Shown one piece after another: positions 42,245 to 50,217 of a stretch of DNA of 64,000 nt. How positions within the stretch are numbered: position 1 is the stretch's first letter; each line of letters begins with the position of its first letter. The notes beneath the pieces were generated by a model. It was not told where the DNA came from, searched no databases, and was given only the letters and a program-made list of their open reading frames with translations. The DNA comes from VAXT01 sp035318925 (GTDB lineage Bacteria; Actinomycetota; Thermoleophilia; Gaiellales; Gaiellaceae): the NCBI GenBank assembly GCA_035318925.1, contig DATHDS010000014.1, positions 124,001 through 188,000 of the forward strand, in the 5' to 3' direction. A program made the position numbers and the translations under genes.

Positions 42245-42778
42245 CTCGTTCCCCTTTCGGGTAGTGGGTAGGCGAAGGGGAAGATAAGACTTCGCGCCAA
42301 GCTTGTCAAGTTATTTAGAAATACCGTTGCGGATACAGCCATCTATCCCTTTCCGTTACGGCAGCGGGCCACTAGTTAGTTATGACCTAGAAGAGCGCTC
42401 GAGCTCCGCATACGATCCGTCCTGCGGTCGGCGCGGAATCTCGTTCCCTAGTGGAATGGGTAGGCCCGTGTCGGCCGCTCTTCTCTTCCAGCCGGCCCGT
42501 CTCGTCGTGCGTCTTGTGGGCCTCGATGCCGACTCTCGGTATCGGCCTACAACGGTTGGCCTGCGTCCTCCCCCCGTACCCTCCCCACCCGGCTACGCTC
42601 GCGTTCGCGTCTGGGTCCTCCCAGTCGATGACTTATCCCAGGCTCCGGAGCTTCGTTTCGATACCTCTGTGAGCGTTGGGGATCCCGCTGTAACGGCCTG
42701 CGAACGGTCGGTTGGGTCCCTACTGCCCCTGGGCAGATCTGGGCGACCCTTTGGCCTTGTCGTTAATTTAGGGCCCCT
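42245..42778. other. Divergent regulatory gap between ardC and the AlbA_2 gene
   Basis: AT-richer just upstream of ardC (TTATTTAGAAATACC on the plus strand). TTAATTT (42763-42769) lies about 10 bp before the AlbA_2 GTG, fitting a -10 box of a leaderless promoter. A long rightward frame through the gap has low-complexity composition and is not a gene. Confidence 0.45.
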
Positions 42779-43999
42779 GTGTGGATCCCGAAATCAGCCG
42801 CGGAGATCGAGGAGGCTGCCAACCGAGGCGATCTCGAAGAGACCCAGACCTTCGACGCCAAGGCTGCCTTGCCCGTACCGAAGAAGAACCACGACCTAGC
42901 TGTGGACGTGAGCGCTATGACCGTCGCCGGCGGCTCGATCGTCTACGGGCTTGGCGAGGACAAAAACAAACGCCTGACGGTGCTCTCTCCGATCGAACTG
43001 GCGGGTGCGGCAGAGCGAGTAGCCCAAATTGCGGAGACCTCAATCTCCGAGCCGCCGTTCATCCGGGTCCAGGCCCTCCCTACCGAGGCCGACCCGGCCA
43101 CCGGCTACTTGCTCGTGGTCGTGCCGCAATCGGCCCGTGCCCCGCACCAGGTCATCGTCGGCGGCGACATGCGCTACTACGGTCGCGGAGCAAAGGGCAA
43201 CCGCATCCTGTCTGAAGGTGAGATCGCGAAGCTTTATGCCCAGCGAGAGCAGTGGGAGGTAGATCGCGAGCACCTGCTCGAGGCCGAGCTCGCGGACGCT
43301 CCTGACCTTGACCCGAGACTCGGTTACTTCGTCGCATTCGCGCGGCCTGTCGTGCCCGATGATGGGATGGTTGAGCGAGTCGGTTCGAGCGAGCAAGAGA
43401 TCGGCAACCTGCTTCTAGGGGGCGCGAGGTCGTGGGGCGACGTTCGGGCAGACCGTGCAGGCCGCCCCTATGACCCTGATTTGCGAGGGGCGATTCACAC
43501 ATGGCGCCGTGGCGCTGCGGGTTGGACACTCAGCACGGTCCGCGAGCAGGAGGATGATGATCCTAAATACATCCAGTACACCGCCAAGCTGGAGCTCGAC
43601 TTCGACGGCACTGGCCACTTCTTTTGCGGACGGGTCGTAGACACCATTGATCAATCTGGCTTGCGCGTGCTATTCGAGACCATCCTCGCGGGGAACTTGG
43701 CCTCCTTCTTTGCGGCAATGGGCGCCCTCTACGAAGCAGCGGACTACACCGGCAGTGTGGACGTGGGTGTGGCCCTCACCGGGATCGAGGGTGCGGCACC
43801 GTTCGGCCTCCATCAGTGGGGCGACAACAAGTTCTCCGGCCCTGTGCCGAGGCGAACGCTGCGCGTCTCTGCAGCCGAACTTAGGGACAATCCGAAGGGA
43901 ATCACCCTCTCCCTAATCAGGCGTCTGCTCGACGTGACCAGAGGAACCGCTTGGACCCCGTTTGAAGATCCTCCGCCTACGGAGCCGGCTGCGGCGTAA
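42779..43999 (+). CDS. AlbA_2 (Schlafen-type) DNA-binding protein
   Basis: 406 residues from GTG 42779. The AlbA_2 domain (residues 1-145) is clear: FDAKAALPVPKKNHDLAVDVSAMTVAGGSIVYGLGEDK, VVVPQSARAPHQVIVGGDMRYYGRG. The remainder is a beta/alpha region without recognised motif (residues 160-400). No AAA ATPase domain is attached. Known: AlbA_2 proteins bind nucleic acids, and related Schlafen-like proteins are found in phage-defence contexts. Candidate defence gene next to ArdC and DUF3800. Confidence 0.75.
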   Translation: MWIPKSAAEIEEAANRGDLEETQTFDAKAALPVPKKNHDLAVDVSAMTVAGGSIVYGLGEDKNKRLTVLSPIELAGAAERVAQIAETSISEPPFIRVQALPTEADPATGYLLVVVPQSARAPHQVIVGGDMRYYGRGAKGNRILSEGEIAKLYAQREQWEVDREHLLEAELADAPDLDPRLGYFVAFARPVVPDDGMVERVGSSEQEIGNLLLGGARSWGDVRADRAGRPYDPDLRGAIHTWRRGAAGWTLSTVREQEDDDPKYIQYTAKLELDFDGTGHFFCGRVVDTIDQSGLRVLFETILAGNLASFFAAMGALYEAADYTGSVDVGVALTGIEGAAPFGLHQWGDNKFSGPVPRRTLRVSAAELRDNPKGITLSLIRRLLDVTRGTAWTPFEDPPPTEPAAA

Positions 44000-44114
44000 G
44001 GCGATTCGACTAGGAGGGATTGGGCGAAACGCTGTAGCCGCATGACTACTCCCTTCGCGGTTGTGGGTGAGTAGGCGTTACCCCTGGCGGGGCGAGTTCT
44101 TACCCCTTCAAGCC

Positions 44115-44957
44115 TCAGAGCTGGAACAGAAGGCCACCTGACTGGTGGCCGATGCGGTCATCGACTGTGATTCCGCCACGCCACCTTTGTTCGGCGGCGT
44201 CGTGGTACCTGTATTGAAGCGCCCTCAGCCGAGCGCCATATCTCGCAGTGAGATGTCCGAAGTTCTGATCGACGTGGACGCTCTGAACGTGACCCAAGCA
44301 GTAGCGATACGTCGCCATTGGAAAGAGCAGCGCGGATGCCACCAGATCCGCGATCTGAATCCCGACGTGGTTCTCGCTGTGTCCAAATGTGGGCATTTCC
44401 AGGATTCGGTCGAATTCATCACCATCGACCTTGAACTTCTGCGTGAAGATCGAGTGAGAGACGTTCACGTTCGCGGCAGGTGTGCGGCTGTCCGCAATTA
44501 CAAATCCCAGTTGATCGAGTTCTACGAGGTGTCGTTGGAAATTGCCGCAGATTGCCTGCATGGAGGACGAGTAGAGGGCGACTCCGTCGCAAGGAGTCCC
44601 GATGCCCTTTATCCAAAGACGCCCAAAAATCTTTGCTTCGTAGTCCTCAAGCATCGTGACTAGGCGATCCAGGAAATAGATCGCGTGGCGTCGGTTGCGG
44701 CGTTGTGCTCCCGTGCGAAGGGCGCGCCGGAGGTCTGCGCCCTTTACTTCGGGGAGCACCCAGGAAAGGCGGCGCGTATTCGGGACATGGAGGTTCGGGT
44801 GCGTTGTCCTCTTAAGCGTGATGAACTCGTAGGTGAGGTTCCTTAGTGCCGCCTGATCTACAACGACCGCCATGACAACGCAGACGGGTGTCTCCGTTGC
44901 AGCGGCATGCAGCAATGGTCGAGTGTCGCCCGCCTCATCGACGTAGCACATCTGCAC
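44115..44957 (-). CDS. DUF3800 protein
   Basis: 280 residues. N-terminal MCYVDEAGDT is the DUF3800 acidic signature (F/Y-x-DE-S/A-G-D). HVGIQIADLVASALLF near residue 210 is the second conserved part with its Asp. The two acidic motifs suggest an RNase H-like metal-binding fold. DUF3800 proteins often accompany abortive-infection and restriction genes; nuclease activity is inferred. A 10-bp stem with a UUCG loop lies 26 bp upstream of its start. Confidence 0.75.
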   Translation of the reverse strand: MQMCYVDEAGDTRPLLHAAATETPVCVVMAVVVDQAALRNLTYEFITLKRTTHPNLHVPNTRRLSWVLPEVKGADLRRALRTGAQRRNRRHAIYFLDRLVTMLEDYEAKIFGRLWIKGIGTPCDGVALYSSSMQAICGNFQRHLVELDQLGFVIADSRTPAANVNVSHSIFTQKFKVDGDEFDRILEMPTFGHSENHVGIQIADLVASALLFPMATYRYCLGHVQSVHVDQNFGHLTARYGARLRALQYRYHDAAEQRWRGGITVDDRIGHQSGGLLFQL

Positions 44958-44982
44958 GCCGACATTCTGTCCTTAAGTGCAA

Positions 44983-45006
44983 CTACGGCCACCGAAGTGG
45001 CCGTAG
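44983..45006 (-). promoter_or_regulatory. UUCG-capped perfect hairpin in the DUF3800 5' region
   Basis: On the minus strand: CTACGGCCAC-TTCG-GTGGCCGTAG, a perfect 10-bp stem closed by C(UUCG)G, the most stable tetraloop. No T-run follows, so it is more likely a 5'-UTR stability or regulatory hairpin than a terminator. Confidence 0.6.
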
Positions 45007-45449
45007 GCTCTGCCGTGTGAACCCTTGCGGGCCCAGACGACGCACAACGTGTGTCGTGGTAGGAGTATAGCTCACATCGTGTGCTTAGCAAGGTTAAAAA
45101 GAGGTGTATTTGCAGGGGATTTGTGGTGCGAACGCAGGTTCGATTCGTGCGCCCATTTTGGCTCTCCGTCGTCCAGACTTTCCCCTTAGATAAGCCAAAA
45201 AGAGTCCCCCGCGAAGTTGGAGCTTCCGGGGGCGTGACCGAACGAGGTGGAAGCTCGCTTGGCAGTTCCCACCGTAGACCCTCAGCGGCGAGTCAGATCG
45301 CCGCTCTTCTCGATTCAGACGAAGTTCTTGCTCAGGCTTGAGGGTGGCGCTCGACACCCAGCCACCGCGACCGCTGGCATAGAGCAAAATCAATACCCTG
45401 CAAAAAGCCGACGCCGCAACGTCACGTTCCCCTGCGAAAATATGCACCT
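45007..45449. other. Non-coding gap
   Basis: No gene seen. GCAGGTTCGATTCGTGCGCC near 45132 looks like a worn tRNA T-arm/acceptor end, but the stem is mispaired and no cloverleaf can be built upstream. Confidence 0.4.
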
Positions 45450-46127
45450 ATGAAGAGAGCGGCTATCACGGAGCCGCCCTCGGCGACGAGGGTAACAGCG
45501 GCTTCGACTCCTCCCCGTCTCTGCTTGGTCTGCGCCGACGAGATACCGGATCCTCGTCCTCGGCAAGTCTTTTGCAACAGCGCTTGTCGCCGATCGCCCG
45601 AGGGACGGCGAAGCGAGAACAAGAAGCGGTCGGCCTCGCATCACGCGTATTGGGCAAGCCTCGGACCTAAGAAACGCCAACAACGTCTCGCCGACCTGGT
45701 CGCCCGCAATCGCTCCGAGCAACAGCGCGCAGTGGTCAGCGCAGCAAAGAATGAGCAGGTTGAACTGGAGTGTGAGTTCTGCGGAGCGAGGGTCAAACGC
45801 TCGCCCTCGCAGGTCTTTGAGCACACGTTCTGCTCACACCACCACCGAGGGCTTTGGCTGTGGGAGCAAGGCCGATGGTCGAAGAAGCTCGTCAATGAGC
45901 TTTGGCGACCGGAGACGCGACGACGGAAGCTCGGACACCGAGCGAGTCGGAAGCCGCCAGCTCCTGGCGGACTTCCCCGAGGGAGGCCTCGCATCGAGGT
46001 AACTCAGAAGCAACGAACCGAGATCGAACTCCTCGATCGACGCGGCTGGGGTCGACCAGCGATTGCGACTGCGACGAGTCTTTCTGACCGCGTGGTGCGG
46101 CGCGTCCTGAGCGAGATCAGGGCTTAG
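45450..46127 (+). CDS. Zinc-finger and helix-turn-helix protein
   Basis: 225 residues. Two zinc-knuckle motifs are seen: CLVCADEIPDPRPRQVFCNSAC (about 25) and CEFCGARVKR...HTFCSHHH (about 110). The C-terminal 45 residues resemble a resolvase-type HTH (VTQKQRTEIELLDRRGWGRP, IATATSLSDRVVRRVLSEI). Basic overall. Probably a DNA-binding protein of the element; the gene order (zinc-finger protein, xis, int) fits control of excision or replication. Confidence 0.65.
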   Translation: MKRAAITEPPSATRVTAASTPPRLCLVCADEIPDPRPRQVFCNSACRRSPEGRRSENKKRSASHHAYWASLGPKKRQQRLADLVARNRSEQQRAVVSAAKNEQVELECEFCGARVKRSPSQVFEHTFCSHHHRGLWLWEQGRWSKKLVNELWRPETRRRKLGHRASRKPPAPGGLPRGRPRIEVTQKQRTEIELLDRRGWGRPAIATATSLSDRVVRRVLSEIRA

Positions 46128-46581
46128 AGACCCTTTTTGTCCAACGACTGACTGGACGTAAACCGTCCGCTTTCGTGCTCTGGGCGGAATCCTTCCGTCA
46201 TCTCCGGGCCATCCCCTCGCTCCACTATCTCCGACACTCACTCCGAGCCAAAAGAGTTCGTTGCTCTCGTAGAGGAGGTCGAGCTCGCGGACGGCGGAGA
46301 AATCCTTAGAGGCGACAGCCGAGAGCAATGTCTTCGCGCGTTCCTTGCAAGCCCCCGCGCCTTCGCGATTGTCATTCAGCGGGCGATCGAGCAAGGCACC
46401 AGGAGCAAGATCGGGATGCTCGTCTGGAAGGTAAAACACGGGGAGGTCCAGAAGACCGAACGCGCTCTCGCCCGTGAGGCCGAACTTGAGGGGATCAAGT
46501 TTTGATGAGTGGCGAGGCCCACGCCGTCTACTCGTGCCTCGACGCCGTCCAAGTGCTCGTCGCCGAATCGGGAACAGCTGC
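46128..46581. other. Possible gene fragment without a start codon
   Basis: A rightward frame from about 46148 to the TGA at 46505 encodes EPKEFVALVEEVELADGGEI..., FLASPRAFAIVIQRAIEQGT, SKIGMLVWKVKHGE. It looks protein-like but has no ATG, GTG or TTG upstream before the preceding stop. It may be a decayed replication or primase-type gene. Confidence 0.4.
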
Positions 46582-46827
46582 GTGAACCTCTGTTGCGAGT
46601 GCGGGCTCGACTTCTCCTCAGTGAGCGCTTTCGATTGCCACAGGATCGGGAAACCCGCGTACTCGTTCGCCGAGGGTCTTCGCATGAATCCATCGCGTGA
46701 AGACGGTCGGCGCTGCCGCGACAACGACGAAATGGTCGCTGCGGGTTTGGAGCTCGATGAAAGAGGCCGCTGGCGGATCATTCTCAGCGAGCGCGAGAAG
46801 GAACGTCTCCGAAAGCTCTCCCGGTGA
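46582..46827 (+). CDS. Small Cys/His protein of mobile elements
   Basis: 81 residues from GTG 46582. CCECGLDFSSVSAFDCHRIG then a second Cys (GRRCRDNDEM) give a C2HC-type zinc knuckle; the end is RWRIILSEREKERLRKL. This 'C-x2-CG-x-DF...S-x-SAF-x-x-HR-x-G' protein is recurrent just upstream of xis-int in actinobacterial elements. Its stop overlaps the Xis-like start (GTGA). Confidence 0.65.
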   Translation: MNLCCECGLDFSSVSAFDCHRIGKPAYSFAEGLRMNPSREDGRRCRDNDEMVAAGLELDERGRWRIILSEREKERLRKLSR

Positions 46828-47045
46828 CCGAGCGCCTCCTCACTGCTCGCGAGCTCGCTGACCTCCTCGGCCTCTCCACTGGGACCATCCTCGATCGCTT
46901 CGAGTGCGGTGACCTCCCCGGCTTCCGGCTCTTCGGTGGCCGCGTCGGCGCCCCGGTCCGATTCCGCTGGTCAGAGGTCGAAGCCATGCTCGAGGACGGG
47001 CGGTGCGGGCCGGTAATTGGACCGCAGCCGCAGTCGGTGGCATGA
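46824..47045 (+). CDS. xis: Excisionase-like helix-turn-helix protein
   Basis: 73 residues from GTG. MTERLLTARELADLLGLSTGTILDRFECGDLPGFRLFGGRVGAPVRFRWSEVEAML is a canonical HTH_17/AlpA-type fold with wing (RFRWSEVEAML). Translationally coupled to the small zinc protein and 112 bp before the integrase, so it should act as the directionality factor of element 2. Confidence 0.8.
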   Translation: MTERLLTARELADLLGLSTGTILDRFECGDLPGFRLFGGRVGAPVRFRWSEVEAMLEDGRCGPVIGPQPQSVA

Positions 47046-47093
47046 TGGGCACATGCTCGATTGCGCCGAGCGTTTCCTTTTCATTGCAGGCAT

Positions 47094-47133
47094 GTCCCCG
47101 ACCGCAGGGGCGCAATCCCTGTCGGTCGGGGAC
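47094..47133 (+). promoter_or_regulatory. Long hairpin between xis and int
   Basis: GTCCCCGACCG and CGGTCGGGGAC (11 bp) with an inner CAGGG/CCCTG: about 16 bp of stem with one bulge and a 7-base loop, 24 bp before the integrase ATG. GAGGAGG follows the hairpin as ribosome site. It may attenuate integrase expression. Confidence 0.6.
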
Positions 47134-47157
47134 ACCTATGCGTGAGGAGGTCGTCTA

Positions 47158-48273
47158 ATGCCAGCCAGCCAGAGGGGCCACGTCGTCAAGAGGGAAGGCA
47201 GCTGGGGAGCCCGCTACTACGACGAGAATGGTAAACGCCGCCGACAAGGCGGCTTTAGCACGAAGTCAGAAGCTCGCGAGTGGGTCGATCGAAAAGCGCA
47301 GGAGGTTGTCGCACTCCGACGCGGGGATCCAGCCGCCATCCGTCGCCGCCAGATCCCGACGCTCGGCGAGCTCGTCGATGAGTACGTCGGCCAACACAAC
47401 GCGGAAGCGAACACGATCCGCAATCTGAAAGCGCGACTCCGCTACGCGACCGAAGGCCCGAACCTGGACGGGCAAGGCGGCTGGAAAGACCTTCGCATCG
47501 ACCGGCTGACCATCCCCGAAATCGGAGCATGGCGAAAACACCTTCCCGAGCGCTCGGCCTGGACGATTCACAAGGGGCTGCGGCAGGTTCTCCACTACGC
47601 GGTCCGGGCGAAACTGCTCGACGAGAACATCGCCTCTCAGGTTCCGAACCCCGAACCGAAGCGGCGGGAGGTTCCGACCTTCGAGTCGGTGGCCGAGCTA
47701 GAGGCAGTCGCCGCTGAACTGTCGCCGCGCTCCCAACCTCTCCCCCTCTTCGCGGGGTTAACCGGACTACGGCCGCAGGAGTGGCTGGCACTCGAGCGCG
47801 GCGACGTCGACCGGGCCTCGGGCCTCATTCACGTCCGGCGTGTCTACACGGACGCGCAAGTGAAGTTGTACGGGAAGCAGACGCGCTCCCTCCGAGCCGT
47901 TCCGCTGCCCGTGAGGGCCGCCCAGGCGCTCGATGAGCTACCGACGCGGCTAGACACTCGCCTGCTTTTCCCCGGCGAGCGCGGCGGGCATCTGAACCTC
48001 CATGAGTGGCGAGCGGACGAGTGGACGCCGGCCGTCCGAGCCGCGGGCCTCGAACATCGCTCGCCCTACGCGCTTCGGCACACATTCGCGACGTTCGCGA
48101 TCGCGGCGGGCGTCTCTCTGTTCGAGCTCGCCCGTTTCATGGGTACGAGTGTCGAGCAGATCGACAAAACCTACGGGCACCTTCTGCCCGACGCGCTCGA
48201 CCGTACGCGGGTAGCACTCGACTCGTTTGTCAGTAAGACGCGCGTTACCGTCGAAGCGGCGCCCGATGGATGA
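47158..48273 (+). CDS. int: Tyrosine integrase of element 2
   Basis: 371 residues; GAGGAGG is 8 bp before the ATG. N-terminal arm-binding part ([20 protein letters not shown]), SAM-like core-binding domain ([15 protein letters not shown]), then a catalytic domain with Arg in TGLRPQEW (about 205), RHTFAT (about 310) and the nucleophile Tyr in DKTYGHL (about 335). The first His of the usual HxxR box is Tyr here (YALRHTF), a known natural variant. Predicted to recombine in the tRNA-Pro anticodon loop; the only intact tyrosine integrase in the window. Confidence 0.92.
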   Translation: MPASQRGHVVKREGSWGARYYDENGKRRRQGGFSTKSEAREWVDRKAQEVVALRRGDPAAIRRRQIPTLGELVDEYVGQHNAEANTIRNLKARLRYATEGPNLDGQGGWKDLRIDRLTIPEIGAWRKHLPERSAWTIHKGLRQVLHYAVRAKLLDENIASQVPNPEPKRREVPTFESVAELEAVAAELSPRSQPLPLFAGLTGLRPQEWLALERGDVDRASGLIHVRRVYTDAQVKLYGKQTRSLRAVPLPVRAAQALDELPTRLDTRLLFPGERGGHLNLHEWRADEWTPAVRAAGLEHRSPYALRHTFATFAIAAGVSLFELARFMGTSVEQIDKTYGHLLPDALDRTRVALDSFVSKTRVTVEAAPDG

Positions 48274-48385
48274 AACGAAGCACAAAGGGCTTGAAAGACA
48301 CGGGAGAGCCGGCGCGGTCCGAAGGCGCTGGCACCATCAGGCGGGGGACGATCGGTGCAGGGACGAGGGGGAGGGATAATCAGCC

Positions 48386-49306
48386 GTGCCGGTGGCTGAG
48401 ACGGAGTTCATCGTTGAGTACGACGGGCCAGCGCTTGCTATGGGAACGATGCCCGTTCGTGACCTTGCGCCAGCTCTTCTCGCCCTGGGGGAATTGTTTA
48501 CCGAGGTAGGCCAAGTCGTCTATCCGGAGGGAAAGCCCGTGACCCTCAACATCAAGGCGACGGGCCAGGGGTCGTTTGACGTTCATTTGCTCCTTGAAGC
48601 CTCAGGCGCTTGGAAGGACTTCGTAGACGTCTGGGGAGGCGACGCGGTTACGGCGCTCGTGAACCTAAAGACGCTCATCATCGGAGGCCCGTCGCTTCTC
48701 GGATTCCTGGGGTTCCTCAAATGGGCTAAGGGACGCAAAGTCGTAAGCCAGGAAGACTCTCCGATACCTGGGCAAGTGAAGCTCACGATGGAAGACGGAG
48801 AGACCATCGAAATCTCCGCTGAGGTCATCAAGCTCTACCCCCATTTTCGGATTCGGAGGAAAGCTAAGGAAGTTGTCGCTCCAGTCGCCCGGCAAGGCGT
48901 CAACGAAGTGCGGTTCAAGGAGTCCCTGGAGGCCGAGCCGGACCTCGTCGTGAGTGAGGCCGATCTCCCCGCCTATGACATGGCAGTAACCGAAGAGGAA
49001 GACACGCTGCTTGACGAGGTCCAGGAAATGGTCGTGGAGATTGTTTCCCCGGTTTTCGTGGAGGGCAACAAGTGGCGACTGTACGACGGGGAGAACACGC
49101 TGTATGCCGCGATCGAAGACCCGCCGTTCCAGGAGCGAGTCGACATGGGTGAGGCATTTCGCAAGGGGGACAGGCTGCGCGTGCGGATGCGAGTCGTCCA
49201 GAAACAAACCCCAAGGGGACTACAGACGGAGCGACAAGTCCTGGAGGTTCTGGAGCACTACCAACGAGAGGAACAGATGCGGCTCGGCGAGGAAGCCGAA
49301 TCGTGA
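48386..49306 (+). CDS. Hypothetical protein between integrase and attachment site
   Basis: 306 residues; GTG start, no strong ribosome site. N-terminal beta domain (FIVEYDGPALAMGTMPVRDLAPALLALGELF ... VTLNIKATGQGSFDVHLLLEAS), a hydrophobic stretch with a likely membrane helix (LIIGGPSLLGFLGFLKW, about 95-112), then a soluble region (120-306) with beta-rich sequence ending in coiled coil. Proteins with 'EYDGPALxxxxMxVRDLAPALLA' are known to me only as unknowns on mobile DNA. Its place beside int suggests cargo, possibly defence. Confidence 0.6.
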   Translation: MPVAETEFIVEYDGPALAMGTMPVRDLAPALLALGELFTEVGQVVYPEGKPVTLNIKATGQGSFDVHLLLEASGAWKDFVDVWGGDAVTALVNLKTLIIGGPSLLGFLGFLKWAKGRKVVSQEDSPIPGQVKLTMEDGETIEISAEVIKLYPHFRIRRKAKEVVAPVARQGVNEVRFKESLEAEPDLVVSEADLPAYDMAVTEEEDTLLDEVQEMVVEIVSPVFVEGNKWRLYDGENTLYAAIEDPPFQERVDMGEAFRKGDRLRVRMRVVQKQTPRGLQTERQVLEVLEHYQREEQMRLGEEAES

Positions 49307-49432
49307 CGCTACGCGCCTTCCCTTCGTGGCAACGAGTTCCTTGTACGGCATCGCATCGGCTTCGACCAGCGGAGCGCGTTCTAACTGACGCGTCAGCCAT
49401 TCACGTCGAACTTGAGGGAGCCCGATGCTGAG

Positions 49433-49453
49433 GTTTAGGCCCCTAGTAGGCCC
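49433..49453 (+). repeat. 21-bp direct repeat, right copy
   Basis: Identical to 29633-29653 in the same orientation; 20 bp from the tRNA 3' end. See the left copy. Confidence 0.75.
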
Positions 49454-49473
49454 CGCATTGTGGCGGATTCCAG

Positions 49474-49548
49474 TCGGGGCGCCCGGATTTGAACCGGGGA
49501 CCTCTTGTCCCCCAGACAAGCGCGCTAACCAGGCTGCGCCACGCCCCG
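49474..49548 (-). tRNA. tRNA-Pro (anticodon GGG)
   Basis: Seven-pair acceptor stem CGGGGCG/CGCCCCG, D-arm, anticodon arm CTTGT-CTGGGGG-ACAAG with GGG as positions 34-36 after T33, T-arm GGTTCAAATCC with its stem, discriminator A. CCA is not encoded. The 3' half is duplicated at 29475 and 24853, making this the attachment site of two elements; the tRNA itself is intact. proS lies less than 1 kb away, on the same strand and upstream of it. Confidence 0.93.
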
Positions 49549-49597
49549 TGGTGACAAGACTAGCGCCCTTCGCGCACCGGTCTGGCATGGTTCGGCG

Positions 49598-49915
49598 GTG
49601 CCGACGGATCAATACCACGAGCCGCCCTCCGAGCTCCCTGACGAGATGCGCACGTTCGCCCGTCTCATCGCCTCGCTGCAGGAGGAGGCGGAGGCGATCG
49701 GCTGGTACGAGCAGCGCATGTCGCTGGAAACGAATGCCGAGGCTCACGCGATCATGGAGCACGCTCAGCGCGAGGAGTTCCTCCACTTCTCGATGGACCT
49801 CGCGTTTCTCGCGCGCCGCAAGGAGAAGTGGAACACCGCGCTGCAAAAGATCCTCTTCAAGGACGGCGACATCGTCGAGCTCGCCGAGCAGGCCGAGGAC
49901 GCCGTCGAGGACTAA
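49598..49915 (+). CDS. EncFtn-like ferritin-family protein
   Basis: 105 residues from GTG. The two-helix sequence SLQEEAEAIGWYEQRM and MEHAQREEFLHFSMDLAFL carries the WY-x-QR and E-E-x2-H motifs of encapsulated ferritins, which oxidise and store iron inside encapsulin shells. The residues equivalent to the metal ligands (Glu in the first helix, Glu and His in the second) are present, and LFKDGDIVELAEQAE matches the family's third helix. The C-terminus ends AEDAVED with no encapsulin-targeting peptide, and no encapsulin gene is in the window. It may act free or be delivered otherwise. Confidence 0.7.
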   Translation: MPTDQYHEPPSELPDEMRTFARLIASLQEEAEAIGWYEQRMSLETNAEAHAIMEHAQREEFLHFSMDLAFLARRKEKWNTALQKILFKDGDIVELAEQAEDAVED

Positions 49916-50217
49916 CGCCCTTCGCCGAGGCGCTTGTAGAGCCGGTCGATCAACGCGGGCATCTCCTCGAGCCGCTCGGTGATCACGCGCAGGCGGTACT
50001 CGCGGAAGTGCTCGGGCTCGACGTCGAGCGCCGACGCGAGCGCGCGGACGATCTCGTTCGACGGCACGGGCCGGTTTCCGTGCACCAGGTGATTCAGGTA
50101 GCCGGCTGAGAGCTTTGTCTTCGAGGCGAGCGCACGGTACGTCGCCCCGCTCTCGGTCATCAGCCGCTCGAGGGTCTCTCCGAACGGATCCTCGCTGAAG
50201 CGGCGCCGGCGGGCCAT
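49912..50217 (-). CDS. XRE-family helix-turn-helix regulator
   Basis: 101 residues. HTH: ATYRALASKTKLSAGYLNHLVHGNRPVPSNEIVRALASAL (about 25-65), then ALDVEPEHFREYRL and a helical end (ITERLEEMPALIDRLYKRLG). ATG 50217 overlaps the proS stop by one base (TGATG), so it is coupled to proS. Its stop overlaps the end of the EncFtn-like gene. A regulator of the ferritin gene or of an upstream operon is possible. Confidence 0.8.
   Translation of the reverse strand: MARRRRFSEDPFGETLERLMTESGATYRALASKTKLSAGYLNHLVHGNRPVPSNEIVRALASALDVEPEHFREYRLRVITERLEEMPALIDRLYKRLGEGR

Larger units (their letters stand above)
29475..49473. mobile_element. Integrative element 2, tRNA-Pro site
   Basis: About 20 kb between copy B and the intact tRNA-Pro. 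It carries a complete tyrosine integrase and Xis-like gene near its right end, a short serine recombinase, ArdC, DUF3800 and AlbA_2 proteins, zinc-finger proteins typical of elements, and a block of exported proteins (31.7-37 kb). No conjugation (VirB4/TraD/relaxase) or phage structural genes are seen, so it is an integrative or satellite-like island rather than a complete conjugative element or prophage. Base composition is visibly less GC-rich than the flanks. Confidence 0.75.

Noticed and set aside
42303..42778. Long rightward frame before the AlbA_2 gene
   Set aside because: Low-complexity Pro/Arg/Ser composition, no ribosome site, and it overlaps the real gene by 120 bp in another frame.
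45090..45170. tRNA-like 3' end (GCAGGTTCGATTCGTGCGCC) as another tRNA or att site
   Set aside because: T-stem pairing is broken and no D-arm or anticodon arm can be folded upstream; no second copy found in the window.
29475..49473. Element 2 as a prophage or a conjugative element
   Set aside because: No capsid, portal, terminase, tail, relaxase or type IV secretion gene was found.
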